A stretch of DNA of 64,000 bases, taken from Nitrospirillum amazonense. GTDB lineage: Bacteria > Pseudomonadota > Alphaproteobacteria > Azospirillales > Azospirillaceae. Location: the NCBI RefSeq assembly GCF_007828035.1, contig NZ_VITV01000007.1:248001-312000 (forward strand), in the 5' to 3' direction. A model generated the notes under the pieces. The model made no database searches. It was not told the DNA's origin and saw nothing but the letters and a program-made list of their open reading frames with translations. The stretch's first letter is position 1. Every line of letters starts with the position of its first letter. Positions 34,429 to 42,394 of the stretch are shown piece after piece. A program made the position numbers and the translations under genes.

Positions 34429-35757
34429 TCACTCGGCCGCGGCCAGCGTCGCGGTGTTGCGGCGGCGGTTGATGAACAGCACCATGATCGCGGTCAGCAC
34501 GCAGGCCAGGCCCGCGACCTGGAAGGCCGGGAAGTAGCTGCCCCATTCGGTGCGGATGATACCGGTGCCATAGGCCGCCAGGGCAGCACCCATCTGATGG
34601 CCCGCCCCCACCCAGCCGAAGATCACGGGCGCGTCGCGACGGCCGAAGCGGTCGGTGACCAGGCGTACGGTGGGTGGCACCGTGGCGATCCAGTCCAGGC
34701 CATAGAACGCGGCGAAGATAGAAAGGCCATAGAGGCTGAAGCCCGACAGGGGCAGGTAAAACAAGGAAAGGCCGCGCAGACCGTAATACCAGAACAGCAG
34801 CTTGCGGCTATCCACCCGGTCAGACAGCCAGCCGGACCCGGTGGTGCCCACCAGGTCGAACAGGCCCATGAGCGCCAGCAGGCTGGCGGCCGCCACCTCG
34901 GGGATGCCCTGGTCGAAACAGGCGGAGATGAGGTGGGTGCCGATCAGGCCGTTGGTCGAAAGGCCGCAAACGAAGAAGCTGCCGAACAACAGCCAGAAAT
35001 CCACCGATTTCGACGCCCGGCCCAGCGTGGTGAAGGCGATGACGATAGGGTTGCCGCTACCTTGCGGCAATTCATCCTCCAGCGTCCCCCCCAGGGGCGC
35101 CAGGCCCACCGCGCGCGGGCTGTCGGGCAGCAGCAGGCCCACCAGGGGCGCCAGCACAAGGGCGGCGGCGCCCACCGTCAGACCCACCGCCTGCCAGCCG
35201 AAATGGGTGGCCAGGGCGGCCATGCCCGGCAGGAACACCAGTTGGCCGGTGGCCGAGCTGGCCGTCAGCAGGCCCATGACCAAGCCGCGCTGCTTGATGA
35301 ACCAGCGGTTCACCACCGTGGCCGCCAGGGTCATGGAGGTGAGGCCCGTGCCCAGGCCCACCAGCAGACCCCAGGACAGCATCATCTGCCAGGGCTGGGT
35401 CATCAGGGTACTGGTGATGGTCGTCACCGCCAGCAGGCCCAGGCCTGTCAGGATCGTGCGCCGGACGCCGACAGCCTGCATCAGGGCGGCCGCGAATGGG
35501 CCCATGAAGCCATAGAGGAAGATGTTCAGCGATACCGCCGCCGCGATGGTGGCGCGGTCCCAGCCCAGCGCCTGTTCCAAGGGCACGAACAGCACGCCCG
35601 GGGCCGCCCGCACCCCCGCGCCCACCAATAGCGTGGTGAAAGCCAGGGCGGCCGCCACCCACCCGTAATGCATGCGCCCCTCCACCTGCCGGGCCAAGTG
35701 CCGGGCCAATGGGGGCGCGGAGCCAAAGGAATTTTTGGGGGCGGTCACATCGGTCAT
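34429..35757 (-). CDS. MFS transporter, monocarboxylate/oxalate-formate antiporter type
   Basis: 442 residues from ATG 35757; twelve membrane segments. MHYGWVAAALAFTTLLVGAGVRAAPGVLFVPLEQALGW opens TM1-2 as in the MCT/OFA branch; motif A-like region between TM2 and TM3 (GPFAAALMQAVGVRRTILTG), RWFIKQRGLVMGLLTASSATGQ before TM5, and a large loop near residue 210. Probable substrate: a small organic anion. Promoter with an in-spacer palindrome is found upstream, so a local repressor is likely, though none is adjacent. In-frame upstream start 35856 would run through that promoter and is rejected. Confidence 0.9.
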   Translation of the reverse strand: MTDVTAPKNSFGSAPPLARHLARQVEGRMHYGWVAAALAFTTLLVGAGVRAAPGVLFVPLEQALGWDRATIAAAVSLNIFLYGFMGPFAAALMQAVGVRRTILTGLGLLAVTTITSTLMTQPWQMMLSWGLLVGLGTGLTSMTLAATVVNRWFIKQRGLVMGLLTASSATGQLVFLPGMAALATHFGWQAVGLTVGAAALVLAPLVGLLLPDSPRAVGLAPLGGTLEDELPQGSGNPIVIAFTTLGRASKSVDFWLLFGSFFVCGLSTNGLIGTHLISACFDQGIPEVAAASLLALMGLFDLVGTTGSGWLSDRVDSRKLLFWYYGLRGLSLFYLPLSGFSLYGLSIFAAFYGLDWIATVPPTVRLVTDRFGRRDAPVIFGWVGAGHQMGAALAAYGTGIIRTEWGSYFPAFQVAGLACVLTAIMVLFINRRRNTATLAAAE

Positions 35758-35794
35758 GGCGGCGCTTATCCGATCGGGGTACAGGGCGGCCTCT

Positions 35795-35822
35795 ATAATA
35801 CGGGCAATTACCCGTATTTCAA
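35795..35822 (-). promoter_or_regulatory. Promoter of the MFS gene with a palindromic operator in its spacer
   Basis: On the minus strand TTGAAA (35822-35817), 16 bases, TATTAT (35800-35795), 38 bases from the start codon. The spacer and flanks carry the perfect palindrome AATACGGG-CAATTA-CCCGTATT (35797-35818), so a dimeric repressor bound there would block RNA polymerase. The regulator is unknown. Confidence 0.6.
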
Positions 35823-35849
35823 GAAGCCTTGAAACCCAGAGCCTTCCGG

Positions 35850-35878
35850 GTGTCATATGGCTGTCATGGCGCTGTCAT
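35850..35878 (+). promoter_or_regulatory. Triple Pho-box-like direct repeat
   Basis: GTGTCAT, CTGTCAT and CTGTCAT start at 35850, 35861 and 35872, separated by exactly four bases each (ATGG, GGCG): an 11-bp period. The PhoB consensus is CTGTCAT repeated with four-base spacers on the transcribed strand, so transcription should run rightwards. The next plus gene is 290 bases away and the MFS gene is divergent. Identity of the site is a strong match; its target is uncertain. Confidence 0.65.
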
Positions 35879-36167
35879 AGGCGGCTGGACGAAGGCTTAA
35901 CACGCCACTGCCCTTCGTCTAGCACTATCCTATTTTGTTGAAGACTTCGGCCTATGAGGGGCGTAAGCTTTTGAAACGCGGCATGACCGCATCAAGGCGC
36001 CGATTGTCGCCCGATGATGGATGCGTCAATAAAAGAAAATATACGCTGGCGCCCATCTTGTTGCGCTGGCGGTCAACGGGATGGAACTACTGCCAGAACC
36101 GGACCATCGTCTAAGACACTCAAGGCGATCTCGCCTTTATCCCTTGAACAGATAGCTGGAGGGAACT
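35879..36167 (+). other. Gap downstream of the Pho-box array; possible leader or small RNA
   Basis: 289 bases with no convincing ORF (a 43-codon ORF at 35983 has no ribosome site). GCACTATCCTATTTTG near 35920-35936 offers a -10-like TATCCT. Near the end AAGGCG-ATCT-CGCCTT-TAT (36122-36140) is a weak terminator-like hairpin. This could be a PhoB-controlled small RNA or the long 5' leader of the DUF465 gene. Confidence 0.35.
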
Positions 36168-36335
36168 ATGGCCACTGACAATTTCGTCGAAAGCCTGCGC
36201 CAGAAGCATGCCAGTCTGGAAGACCGTATCCACAGCGAGCTGGCACGCCCCTATCATGACAGCGCCCTCGTGCAGCGCATGAAATTCGAAAAGCTCAGGC
36301 TGAAAGAGAAGATCGACGAACACACGCGGCACTGA
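36168..36335 (+). CDS. DUF465/YdcH-family microprotein
   Basis: 55 residues from ATG 36168 with a GGAGGGA site four bases upstream. Sequence MATDNFVESLRQKHASLEDR, IHSELARPYHDSALVQRMKF, EKLRLKEKIDEHTRH: the DUF465 helical hairpin, with the conserved HxxL(D/E)xxI and LKxEKLxLKDxI-type patterns. Family members are short cytosolic coiled-coil proteins of unknown role, found in one or more copies in most proteobacteria. It stands alone and is followed by a strong terminator. Confidence 0.9.
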   Translation: MATDNFVESLRQKHASLEDRIHSELARPYHDSALVQRMKFEKLRLKEKIDEHTRH

Positions 36336-36405
36336 TCCGCCGCGGGCCACTGGCCATGTAGGGCCGCCGTCCACCTGAACCGGGTGCCGGGGTCCTGAAA
36401 AAATC

Positions 36406-36441
36406 AAAGACCGGGTGGGGCGTCCCGTCCGGTCTTTTTTT
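36406..36441 (+). terminator. Intrinsic terminator of the DUF465 gene
   Basis: AAAGACCGG and CCGGTCTTT pair around GTGGGGCGTCCCGT, followed by a run of seven T. The A/T-rich base also allows use by the convergent matB gene, which ends 28 bases later. Confidence 0.92.
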
Positions 36442-36468
36442 ATGCCGATTTCAACGCGCGACAGGGGG

Positions 36469-38010
36469 CTATTTCCTGTAAAGCCCCTGGTATTCCTGGC
36501 GCAGCAGGTTTTTCTGCACCTTGCCCATGGTGTTGCGCGGCAGGTCGTCCACGAACAGCACGCGCTTGGGCTGCTTGAACTTGGCCAGGCGGCCGTCCAG
36601 GGCGGCCAGCACGGCGGCCTCATCCACGGTCGCGCCCTTCTGGCGCACCACCACAGCGGTCACGCCCTCGCCGAAATCCGGATGCGGCACGCCGATGACG
36701 GCGCTTTCCACTACGCCGGGCAGGCCGTCGATCTCCGTCTCGATCTCCTTGGGGTAGACGTTGTAGCCGCCGGAGATGACCAGGTCCTTGCCCCGACCGA
36801 CGATGTGGACATAGCCCCGGACGTCGATCGTGCCGAGGTCGCCGGTGATGAAGAAGCCGTCGGGGCGGAATTCGGCCGCCGTCTTCTCCGGCATCTGCCA
36901 ATAGCCTTTGAAGACGTTGGGGCCGCGCACCTCGATCATGCCGATCTCCCCCTGCGGAACGGCGGCGCCCGTCTCCGGATCCACCACGCGCAGCGCCACG
37001 CCCGGCAGGGGGAAGCCCACGGTACCGGCCACCCGGTCGCCGTCATAGGGGTTGGAGGTGTTCATGTTGGTCTCGGTCATGCCGTACCGTTCCAGGATCG
37101 CCAGGCCGGTGCGGGCCCGCCAGCTGTCATGGGTTTCGGCCAGCAGCGGGGCAGAGCCGGAGATGAACAGCCGCATGTGGGCCGTCGCCTCCTTGGTCAG
37201 GCCCGGATGCTGCAGCAGGCGGACGTAGAAAGTGGGCACACCCATCATGGTGGTGGCGCGCGGCAACTGGCGCATGACCTCGTCGGCATCGAACTTGGCG
37301 AGGAAGATCATGGTGCCGCCGGCCAGCAGCAGGGTGTTGGTGGCCACGAACAGGCCATGGGTGTGGAAGATGGGCAGGGCATGCAGCAGCACATCGCGGC
37401 CCGTGAATTGCCAATAGTCCACCAGGGTCAGGGCGTTGGAGGCCAGGTTGTCATGGCTGAGCATGGCGCCCTTGGACCGGCCGGTGGTGCCTGAAGTGTA
37501 GAGGATGGCGGCCAGGTCATCGGCGCCACGGTCGATGTCCGCGAAGGTGCTGGACTGCTCCAGCGCCGCCGCCAGCAGGGTGCCGGCATCGGCCGCCCCC
37601 TGGCCCCCCAGCGTTTCCACGGCGGCCACGCCCTTGGCGTGGGCCAGTTCCGTCATAGGGCCCGCCTTGGCGGGATCGCATACCACCAGATGGGGCGTGG
37701 CGTCGCCGATGAAATAGTCCAGTTCCGCCAGGGTGTAACCGGTGTTCAGCGGCAGGTAGATGGCGCCCGCCCGCACGCAGGCGAGATAGAGCATGATGGC
37801 TTCAGCGCTTTTCTCCACCTGCACCGCCACACGGTCACCCGGCTTCACCCCCCGCGCCACCAGAAGGTTGGCCATACGGGCCGAGAGCGCCGTCATTTCG
37901 CCGTAGGTCAGTATCCGCTCAGGCTGGCCCCTGGTTTCCGGAATGATGATGAACGGGGTCTCCCGTGCCGGCATGCGGCTCAGGATCAGGGAAAAGAGAT
38001 GGTTGGCCAT
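36469..38010 (-). CDS. matB: Malonyl-CoA synthetase
   Basis: 513 residues, start ATG 38010 with GGAG upstream. ANL-superfamily adenylate-forming enzyme: P-loop ILYTSGTTGRSKGAMLSH, core A5 LERYGMTETNMN, A7 GFFITGDLGTID, A8 RGYVHIVGRGKDLVISGGYNVYPKEIE and catalytic Lys in PRNTMGKVQKN. YGMTETNMNTSNPYDGDR is close to characterised MatB enzymes, in which an Arg binds the second carboxylate of malonate. Makes malonyl-CoA from malonate, ATP and CoA. It lies 47 bases downstream of the malonyl-CoA decarboxylase gene. Confidence 0.94.
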   Translation of the reverse strand: MANHLFSLILSRMPARETPFIIIPETRGQPERILTYGEMTALSARMANLLVARGVKPGDRVAVQVEKSAEAIMLYLACVRAGAIYLPLNTGYTLAELDYFIGDATPHLVVCDPAKAGPMTELAHAKGVAAVETLGGQGAADAGTLLAAALEQSSTFADIDRGADDLAAILYTSGTTGRSKGAMLSHDNLASNALTLVDYWQFTGRDVLLHALPIFHTHGLFVATNTLLLAGGTMIFLAKFDADEVMRQLPRATTMMGVPTFYVRLLQHPGLTKEATAHMRLFISGSAPLLAETHDSWRARTGLAILERYGMTETNMNTSNPYDGDRVAGTVGFPLPGVALRVVDPETGAAVPQGEIGMIEVRGPNVFKGYWQMPEKTAAEFRPDGFFITGDLGTIDVRGYVHIVGRGKDLVISGGYNVYPKEIETEIDGLPGVVESAVIGVPHPDFGEGVTAVVVRQKGATVDEAAVLAALDGRLAKFKQPKRVLFVDDLPRNTMGKVQKNLLRQEYQGLYRK

Positions 38011-38057
38011 GGCGGTCACACTCCGGCGTCTTCTTGGGGCGTTGTTATTATTGGGGC

Positions 38058-39551
38058 TTAAACAACAGGCGGCTGGGCGGTATCGGTGGCGGGGCGGGCG
38101 CGCTTGGATACCCCGGCCCTGTCAGACTTGGGCGGCTTGGGTTCGTCCGTGCCGCTTTCGGCCTTCAGGAGACGGCGGACGGCCGCCGCGGCCACCACCT
38201 CGCCCTTGTCGGCGTAGCGCTCGTGATTGGTTTCGATGTCGTCCAGCTTATAGAGGTAATTGACCATCAGGCCATGCGATTGGCTCAGGCCCTTGGGCGA
38301 CAAATCGCCCAGGAAGTTCAGACGTTCCAACCGGGCGCCATTGCCCAGGTGGAAGCGGGCGACCGGGTCCACCGGCTTGTTGCCACGGGACTTGGCCTTC
38401 AGGAAATAATGCGCCGCCGCCTGCAGCAGCACGGGCGACACCGTGGCGGCGGTGCCCGGATCGCGCTGCCAATCCGGCTGGTCCAGCGCCGCCAGGATGG
38501 CCTTGTCCGCCGGCGCCAGCACGGCGGATGCCTCGTCTCCACGCTCCCGCGCCAGCCATTTGGCGAAGGCCGGCACGGGCGACAGCGTGACGAAGGTACG
38601 CAGGTTGGGCAGTTCTGCCCGCAAATCCTCCACCACCTGCTTGATCAGGAAGTTGCCGAAGGAAACGCCGCGCAGCCCCTCCTGGCAGTTGGAGATGGAA
38701 TAGAACACGGCGGTGGTCGCGTCTTCCTCCGCCATGGGCGCGCGGCCCTCCGCCAGCAGGACGTCGATGCTGGCCGGGATGTCCGGCGCCAATGCGACCT
38801 CCACGAAGATCAGCGGGTCGTCGGGCAATTGGGGATGAAAGAAGGCGAAGCAGCGCCGGTCGGCCGGCGCCAGGCGGCGGCGCAGATCGTCCCAGTCGCG
38901 AATGGTGTGCACCGCCTCATACCGGATGATCTTTTCCAGGATATTGGCCGGCGTGGTCCAGTCGATGTGGCGCAGCACCAGGAAACCGCGGTTGAACCAG
39001 CTGGCCAGCAGATGGCTGAAGTCGGCGTCCACCGCCTCCAGCGCCTGCTTTTCCACCCCCTGCGCGTCGGCCATGACCCGGAACAGGGCCTCGCGCATGC
39101 GCACCACCGCCTCGGTTCCGCCGGGGGCCAGGTTCAGGCGGCGGAACAGCTCCTGCCGCCGCGCCTCGGCCGCGTTGTGCAGGGTCAGCGCCGTCCCGGC
39201 GCCCGGCACCGCGCGATAGGCGTCAATGGCTTTGTCCAGCTTGATCGGGTCGGGACCGAAACGATAGGCCAAATCCAGCAGGAAGGCCCGCTGGCCTGCG
39301 GTGTCGAGCCGCGCCCACTGGTCCAGGATCTGGCCCGCCAGCGCCACGCCCGAGGCCTCACCCCGGCCGGACAGCAGGGTGTCGCACAGGGTGGGCAGGT
39401 CGCGCTTGGGCTGCCCCTTGGCGGACAGCGGCATCAGCTTGGCCGCGTCCTCCAGCAAATCCTCCACCATGGGGCCGTGACGGCGCACCAGGGCGCGGCC
39501 GCGATCGGCGATGGTCGTCAACATGGACCGGAAGAAGGTGCTGCTGCTCAT
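38058..39551 (-). CDS. matA: Malonyl-CoA decarboxylase
   Basis: 497 residues from ATG 39551 (GAGG site eight bases upstream). Helical N-terminal domain, then the GNAT-like catalytic domain with FFHPQLPDDPLIFVEVAL, AVFYSISNCQEGLRGVSFGNFLIKQVVEDL and KAKSRGNKPVDPVARFHLGNGARLERLNFLGD; the active-site Ser and His fall in SISNCQEGL and FHLGNGA. Converts malonyl-CoA to acetyl-CoA and CO2. Low-complexity Lys/Pro-rich C-terminal tail. Between matR and matB, all minus strand: the classical matRAB order. Confidence 0.95.
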   Translation of the reverse strand: MSSSTFFRSMLTTIADRGRALVRRHGPMVEDLLEDAAKLMPLSAKGQPKRDLPTLCDTLLSGRGEASGVALAGQILDQWARLDTAGQRAFLLDLAYRFGPDPIKLDKAIDAYRAVPGAGTALTLHNAAEARRQELFRRLNLAPGGTEAVVRMREALFRVMADAQGVEKQALEAVDADFSHLLASWFNRGFLVLRHIDWTTPANILEKIIRYEAVHTIRDWDDLRRRLAPADRRCFAFFHPQLPDDPLIFVEVALAPDIPASIDVLLAEGRAPMAEEDATTAVFYSISNCQEGLRGVSFGNFLIKQVVEDLRAELPNLRTFVTLSPVPAFAKWLARERGDEASAVLAPADKAILAALDQPDWQRDPGTAATVSPVLLQAAAHYFLKAKSRGNKPVDPVARFHLGNGARLERLNFLGDLSPKGLSQSHGLMVNYLYKLDDIETNHERYADKGEVVAAAAVRRLLKAESGTDEPKPPKSDRAGVSKRARPATDTAQPPVV

Positions 39552-39630
39552 GGGCTGGACCTCATGGCCTTGCAAACTGGAATGGACGAACCGGAGCGGG
39601 CGGAGCGCATATTGAGATGGCGGCGAACGG

Positions 39631-40350
39631 TCACCGCACAATGGTAGGCCGGCCAAGCGTGCCCGCCAAGGCCGGCGGGGGGCTGGACACAGCCTGCGGT
39701 GTCGACATATTGGACACGAAGTCGGACAGGCCGTCGCCCTGGATGCCGATGTGGCGGCGCATCAGGCTTTCCGCCCGATCGGGGTCGCCCTCCAGCAAGG
39801 CGCGCACCACGTCGTCATGCTCCTGCACCGACTTCGCAACACGCCCCAGTTGGTGCAACTGGTTGCGGCGGTAGGGGGACAGGCGGTTGCGCACCCGCCG
39901 CGTCTCCTCCTCCAGCTGACGGTTGTGGCTGCCGGCGTAGATCACCTCATGAAAGCGGGTGTTCATGGCGTAGTAGACGTCGGGGTCGCCGGCCGCCGCC
40001 AGGCGCTGGCATTCGCCATGGACGGCCATGAGATCCGCCCGTTCCGCCGGCGTCATGCGGCGGGCCGCCAGGCGGGCGCACAGGCCTTCCAGCACCGCCA
40101 TGATCTCGAACAGCTCCAGCACCTGGCGCACGTCCAGACCGACCACCACGGCGCCCTGCCGCGGGCGTATTTCCACGAAACCCTGGGCCGCCAGCATTTT
40201 CAACGCCTCCCGCACCGGGGTGCGCGAGGTGCCGAAACGCTGGGCCAGAACCTGTTCGTCCAGCCGCATCCCCGGCAGGGCGCGGCCGGCGCAGATGTCG
40301 TCTTCCAGCGCGCGGGCCAATTGCTCGGAACGGGTTTCGGGAAGGGCCAT
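39631..40350 (-). CDS. matR: GntR/FadR-type regulator of malonate genes
   Basis: 239 residues, ATG 40350 with GAGGTGA three to four bases upstream. N-terminal winged helix (LARALEDDICAGRALPGMRLDEQVLAQRFGTSRTPVREALKMLAAQGFVEIRPRQGAVV) and C-terminal FCD effector domain with the metal/ligand Asp-His-His pattern (NTRFHEVIYAGSHNRQLEEE, VQEHDDVVRALLEGD). Named from context: upstream of matA-matB and divergent from a TRAP transporter. Malonate or malonyl-CoA is the expected ligand. The operator is likely in the 389-base gap. Confidence 0.87.
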   Translation of the reverse strand: MALPETRSEQLARALEDDICAGRALPGMRLDEQVLAQRFGTSRTPVREALKMLAAQGFVEIRPRQGAVVVGLDVRQVLELFEIMAVLEGLCARLAARRMTPAERADLMAVHGECQRLAAAGDPDVYYAMNTRFHEVIYAGSHNRQLEEETRRVRNRLSPYRRNQLHQLGRVAKSVQEHDDVVRALLEGDPDRAESLMRRHIGIQGDGLSDFVSNMSTPQAVSSPPPALAGTLGRPTIVR

Positions 40351-40739
40351 GGGTCACCTCATCCGGGGCGGGGCAGGCGTTATCGGCGGCCGGCGGGCAC
40401 CCGTCCCCTTGCCTGATTTTACGCATACACCAGTCATCTTCATGCATGCAAGACGGACAATCTTGCGTTTCAGAGATTGACGCCCCCGAGCCGCTCTGAC
40501 ATGCTTCCACCACCCAAGCATCTGCAAATAAAGACATATTTCGCCATTGCAGCATTTACTGAGCAATTGCGGAAGCCGGGAGAATCAGCGCGTCGAAGTT
40601 GGCGCCCAAGTGCTTGAGCGGGCCGTCGCACATGGCCCCGCCTTTACCCGTTCCCTTGTCAGAACCGACGCTTCAGGCCCAACCCCAACGCCGGACCAGA
40701 AGAAGACCGGCGCCTGCCCACGGTGAGGAACACGCCCCC
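40351..40739. promoter_or_regulatory. Divergent control region matR / dctP
   Basis: 389 bases with promoters of both halves of the malonate module. The most operator-like element is CTTCATGCATGCAAG at 40439-40453, with the perfect 8-bp palindrome TGCATGCA at 40443-40450; a candidate GntR-type site. AT content rises around 40505-40560 (GCAAATAAAGACATATTTCGCC), a plausible core promoter area. The dctP ribosome site GAGGAA is at 40724-40729. Confidence 0.45.
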
Positions 40740-41816
40740 ATGTCGACCGATCAGACGCCCAACACCGCCTTGTCGCGCCGTGCCCTGCTGGGGGCCATGG
40801 CGGCCAGCCCCGTTGCCCTGACCCTGGGGGGCACGGTGCTGAGCGCCGGCGGCTTGCTTCCCACCCGTGCCCAGGCCCAGACCACCCTGAAAATCTCCCA
40901 CCAGTTCCCCGGCGGCACGCTGACGGAGGGCGACTTCCGCGACCGGCTGTGCCGCAAGTTCGCGGCGCAGGTGGAGGCGGAGACCAAGGGCGCGTTGAAG
41001 TTCGAGGTTTACCCCGCCTCCTCCCTCATGAAGACGGTGGCGCAGTTGCAGGCCCTGCGGAAGGGGGCCTTGGACTTCACCCTCTATCCCATGCCCTACG
41101 GCGGTGGTGAGATACCGGAGATGAACCTGGGCCTGATGCCCTGCCTGGTGACAAGCTATGAGCAGGGCCTGGCCTGGAAGAAGAAGCCCATTGGTGAGGC
41201 GCTGACCAAGGCGCTGGAGGCCAAGGGCGTGAAGATCCTGACCTGGGTGTGGCAAGCGGGCGGCGTCGCCGCGCGCGGCACCCCGGTGCTGCATCCTGCC
41301 GACGTGAAGGGCATCAAGATCCGGGGCGGGTCGCGCGAGATGGACATGATGTTCAAGGCGGCCGGCGCCGCCGTCTCCTCCATTCCGTCCAACGAGATTT
41401 ATGCCGGCATGCAGACCGGCAACCTGGACGCCGCCGTGACCAGTTCCACCAGCCTGATCTCCTTCAAGCTGGAAGAGCAGAGCAAAAGCCTGACCGCCGC
41501 CCGGCAGAAAAGCTTCTGGTACATGCTCGAACCCTTGATGATGTCCAAGACCGTGTTCGACGGCCTGCCCGCCGCCCAGCAGAAGGCCTTGCTGACGGTG
41601 GGTGAGTCGCTGGAGCCCTTCGGCATGGAAGAGGCCAGGAAGGACGACCAGCGCGTGGCCGAAATCTATGCCAAGGCGGGCGTGAAGGTCGTCGACATGG
41701 ACGACAAGGTCATGGACGAATGGCGCGCCATCGCCCGCGACACCGCCTGGAAGGATTTCGCCGACCGTTCCGCCGAGGCCGCGGCCCTGCTGAAGCTGGC
41801 CGAGGATGTGGCATGA
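40740..41816 (+). CDS. dctP: TRAP transporter solute-binding protein (probable malonate)
   Basis: 358 residues from ATG 40740. Tat-type signal LSRRALLGAMAASPVALTLGG. DctP family: TTLKISHQFPGGTLTEGDFRDRL, EAETKGALKFEVYPASSLMKTVAQLQALRKGALDF, the conserved ligand-binding Arg region IKIRGGSREMDMMFKAAGA, and SSIPSNEIYAGMQTGNLDAAVTS. Periplasmic binding protein for a C4 or C3 acid. Divergent from matR-matA-matB and first of dctPQM, so malonate is the most likely ligand, as for MatPQM in Sinorhizobium. Overlaps dctQ by four bases. Confidence 0.93.
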   Translation: MSTDQTPNTALSRRALLGAMAASPVALTLGGTVLSAGGLLPTRAQAQTTLKISHQFPGGTLTEGDFRDRLCRKFAAQVEAETKGALKFEVYPASSLMKTVAQLQALRKGALDFTLYPMPYGGGEIPEMNLGLMPCLVTSYEQGLAWKKKPIGEALTKALEAKGVKILTWVWQAGGVAARGTPVLHPADVKGIKIRGGSREMDMMFKAAGAAVSSIPSNEIYAGMQTGNLDAAVTSSTSLISFKLEEQSKSLTAARQKSFWYMLEPLMMSKTVFDGLPAAQQKALLTVGESLEPFGMEEARKDDQRVAEIYAKAGVKVVDMDDKVMDEWRAIARDTAWKDFADRSAEAAALLKLAEDVA

Positions 41817-42394
41817 GGGCTGCCGAGCTCGATAAGGGGCCAGGGGCTGCGCGCCTGCCCCGGGGAGCGTCGGCCCCCGTCCGCTGGGCGGGCATGGCCT
41901 TGGCCTGGACCAACCGCGTCATCGCCACCGTCGCGGCGGTGGCGGTGGTGGCCGCCGGCATCGTCATGACCGAAGAGGCCTTGGCCCGGTACTTCCTGCA
42001 CCACTCGTCCGACTGGCAGGATGAGACCGCCATTTTCCTGCTGGTCGGCGCCACCTTCCTGTCCGCAGCCTACGTCCAGTCCCGCCGGGGTCATGTCGCC
42101 ATCGAGGCGGTGGGCGGGCTGCTGCCCGCGGGCGTGGAGCGTGTGCGCCGCTGGGTGGCGGACCTCATCTCCTTTCTGTTCTGCGGCTTTTTCTCCTGGA
42201 AGTCCTGGGTGCTGTGCCATGAGGCCTGGGTGGAGGGCTACGCCACCTTCTCCTCCTGGGCGCCGCCCTTGTGGATCCCCTACCTCGCCATGTCGGCGGG
42301 CATGACCCTGCTGACCCTGCAGATCGCCCTGCAACTGCTGGCGCCCCAGGCGGGGGATGCCCCTATGGAAGGACGCGCCCATGGGCACGGTTGA
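41813..42394 (+). CDS. dctQ: TRAP transporter small membrane subunit
   Basis: 193 residues, ATGA overlap with dctP. Four membrane helices (ATVAAVAVVAAGIVMTEEALARYF, ETAIFLLVGATFLSAAYVQSRRGHVAIE, LISFLFCGFFSWKSWVLCHEAW, WIPYLAMSAGMTLLTLQIALQLL). The DctQ pattern WxxE...RRGxHxxxE is present as DWQDETAIFLLVGATFLSAAYVQSRRGHVAIEAV. Works with DctM as the H+/Na+-driven carrier. An in-frame earlier start lies inside dctP and is ignored. Confidence 0.93.
   Translation: MRAAELDKGPGAARLPRGASAPVRWAGMALAWTNRVIATVAAVAVVAAGIVMTEEALARYFLHHSSDWQDETAIFLLVGATFLSAAYVQSRRGHVAIEAVGGLLPAGVERVRRWVADLISFLFCGFFSWKSWVLCHEAWVEGYATFSSWAPPLWIPYLAMSAGMTLLTLQIALQLLAPQAGDAPMEGRAHGHG

Noticed and set aside
33553-35631. 692-codon plus-strand ORF across the permease end and opposite the MFS gene
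   Set aside because: It spans two real genes in wrong frames and the dispersed element; a chance long frame.
35983-36114. 43-codon ORF between the Pho-box array and the DUF465 gene
   Set aside because: No ribosome site, non-protein-like composition, and ends without coupling to the next gene.
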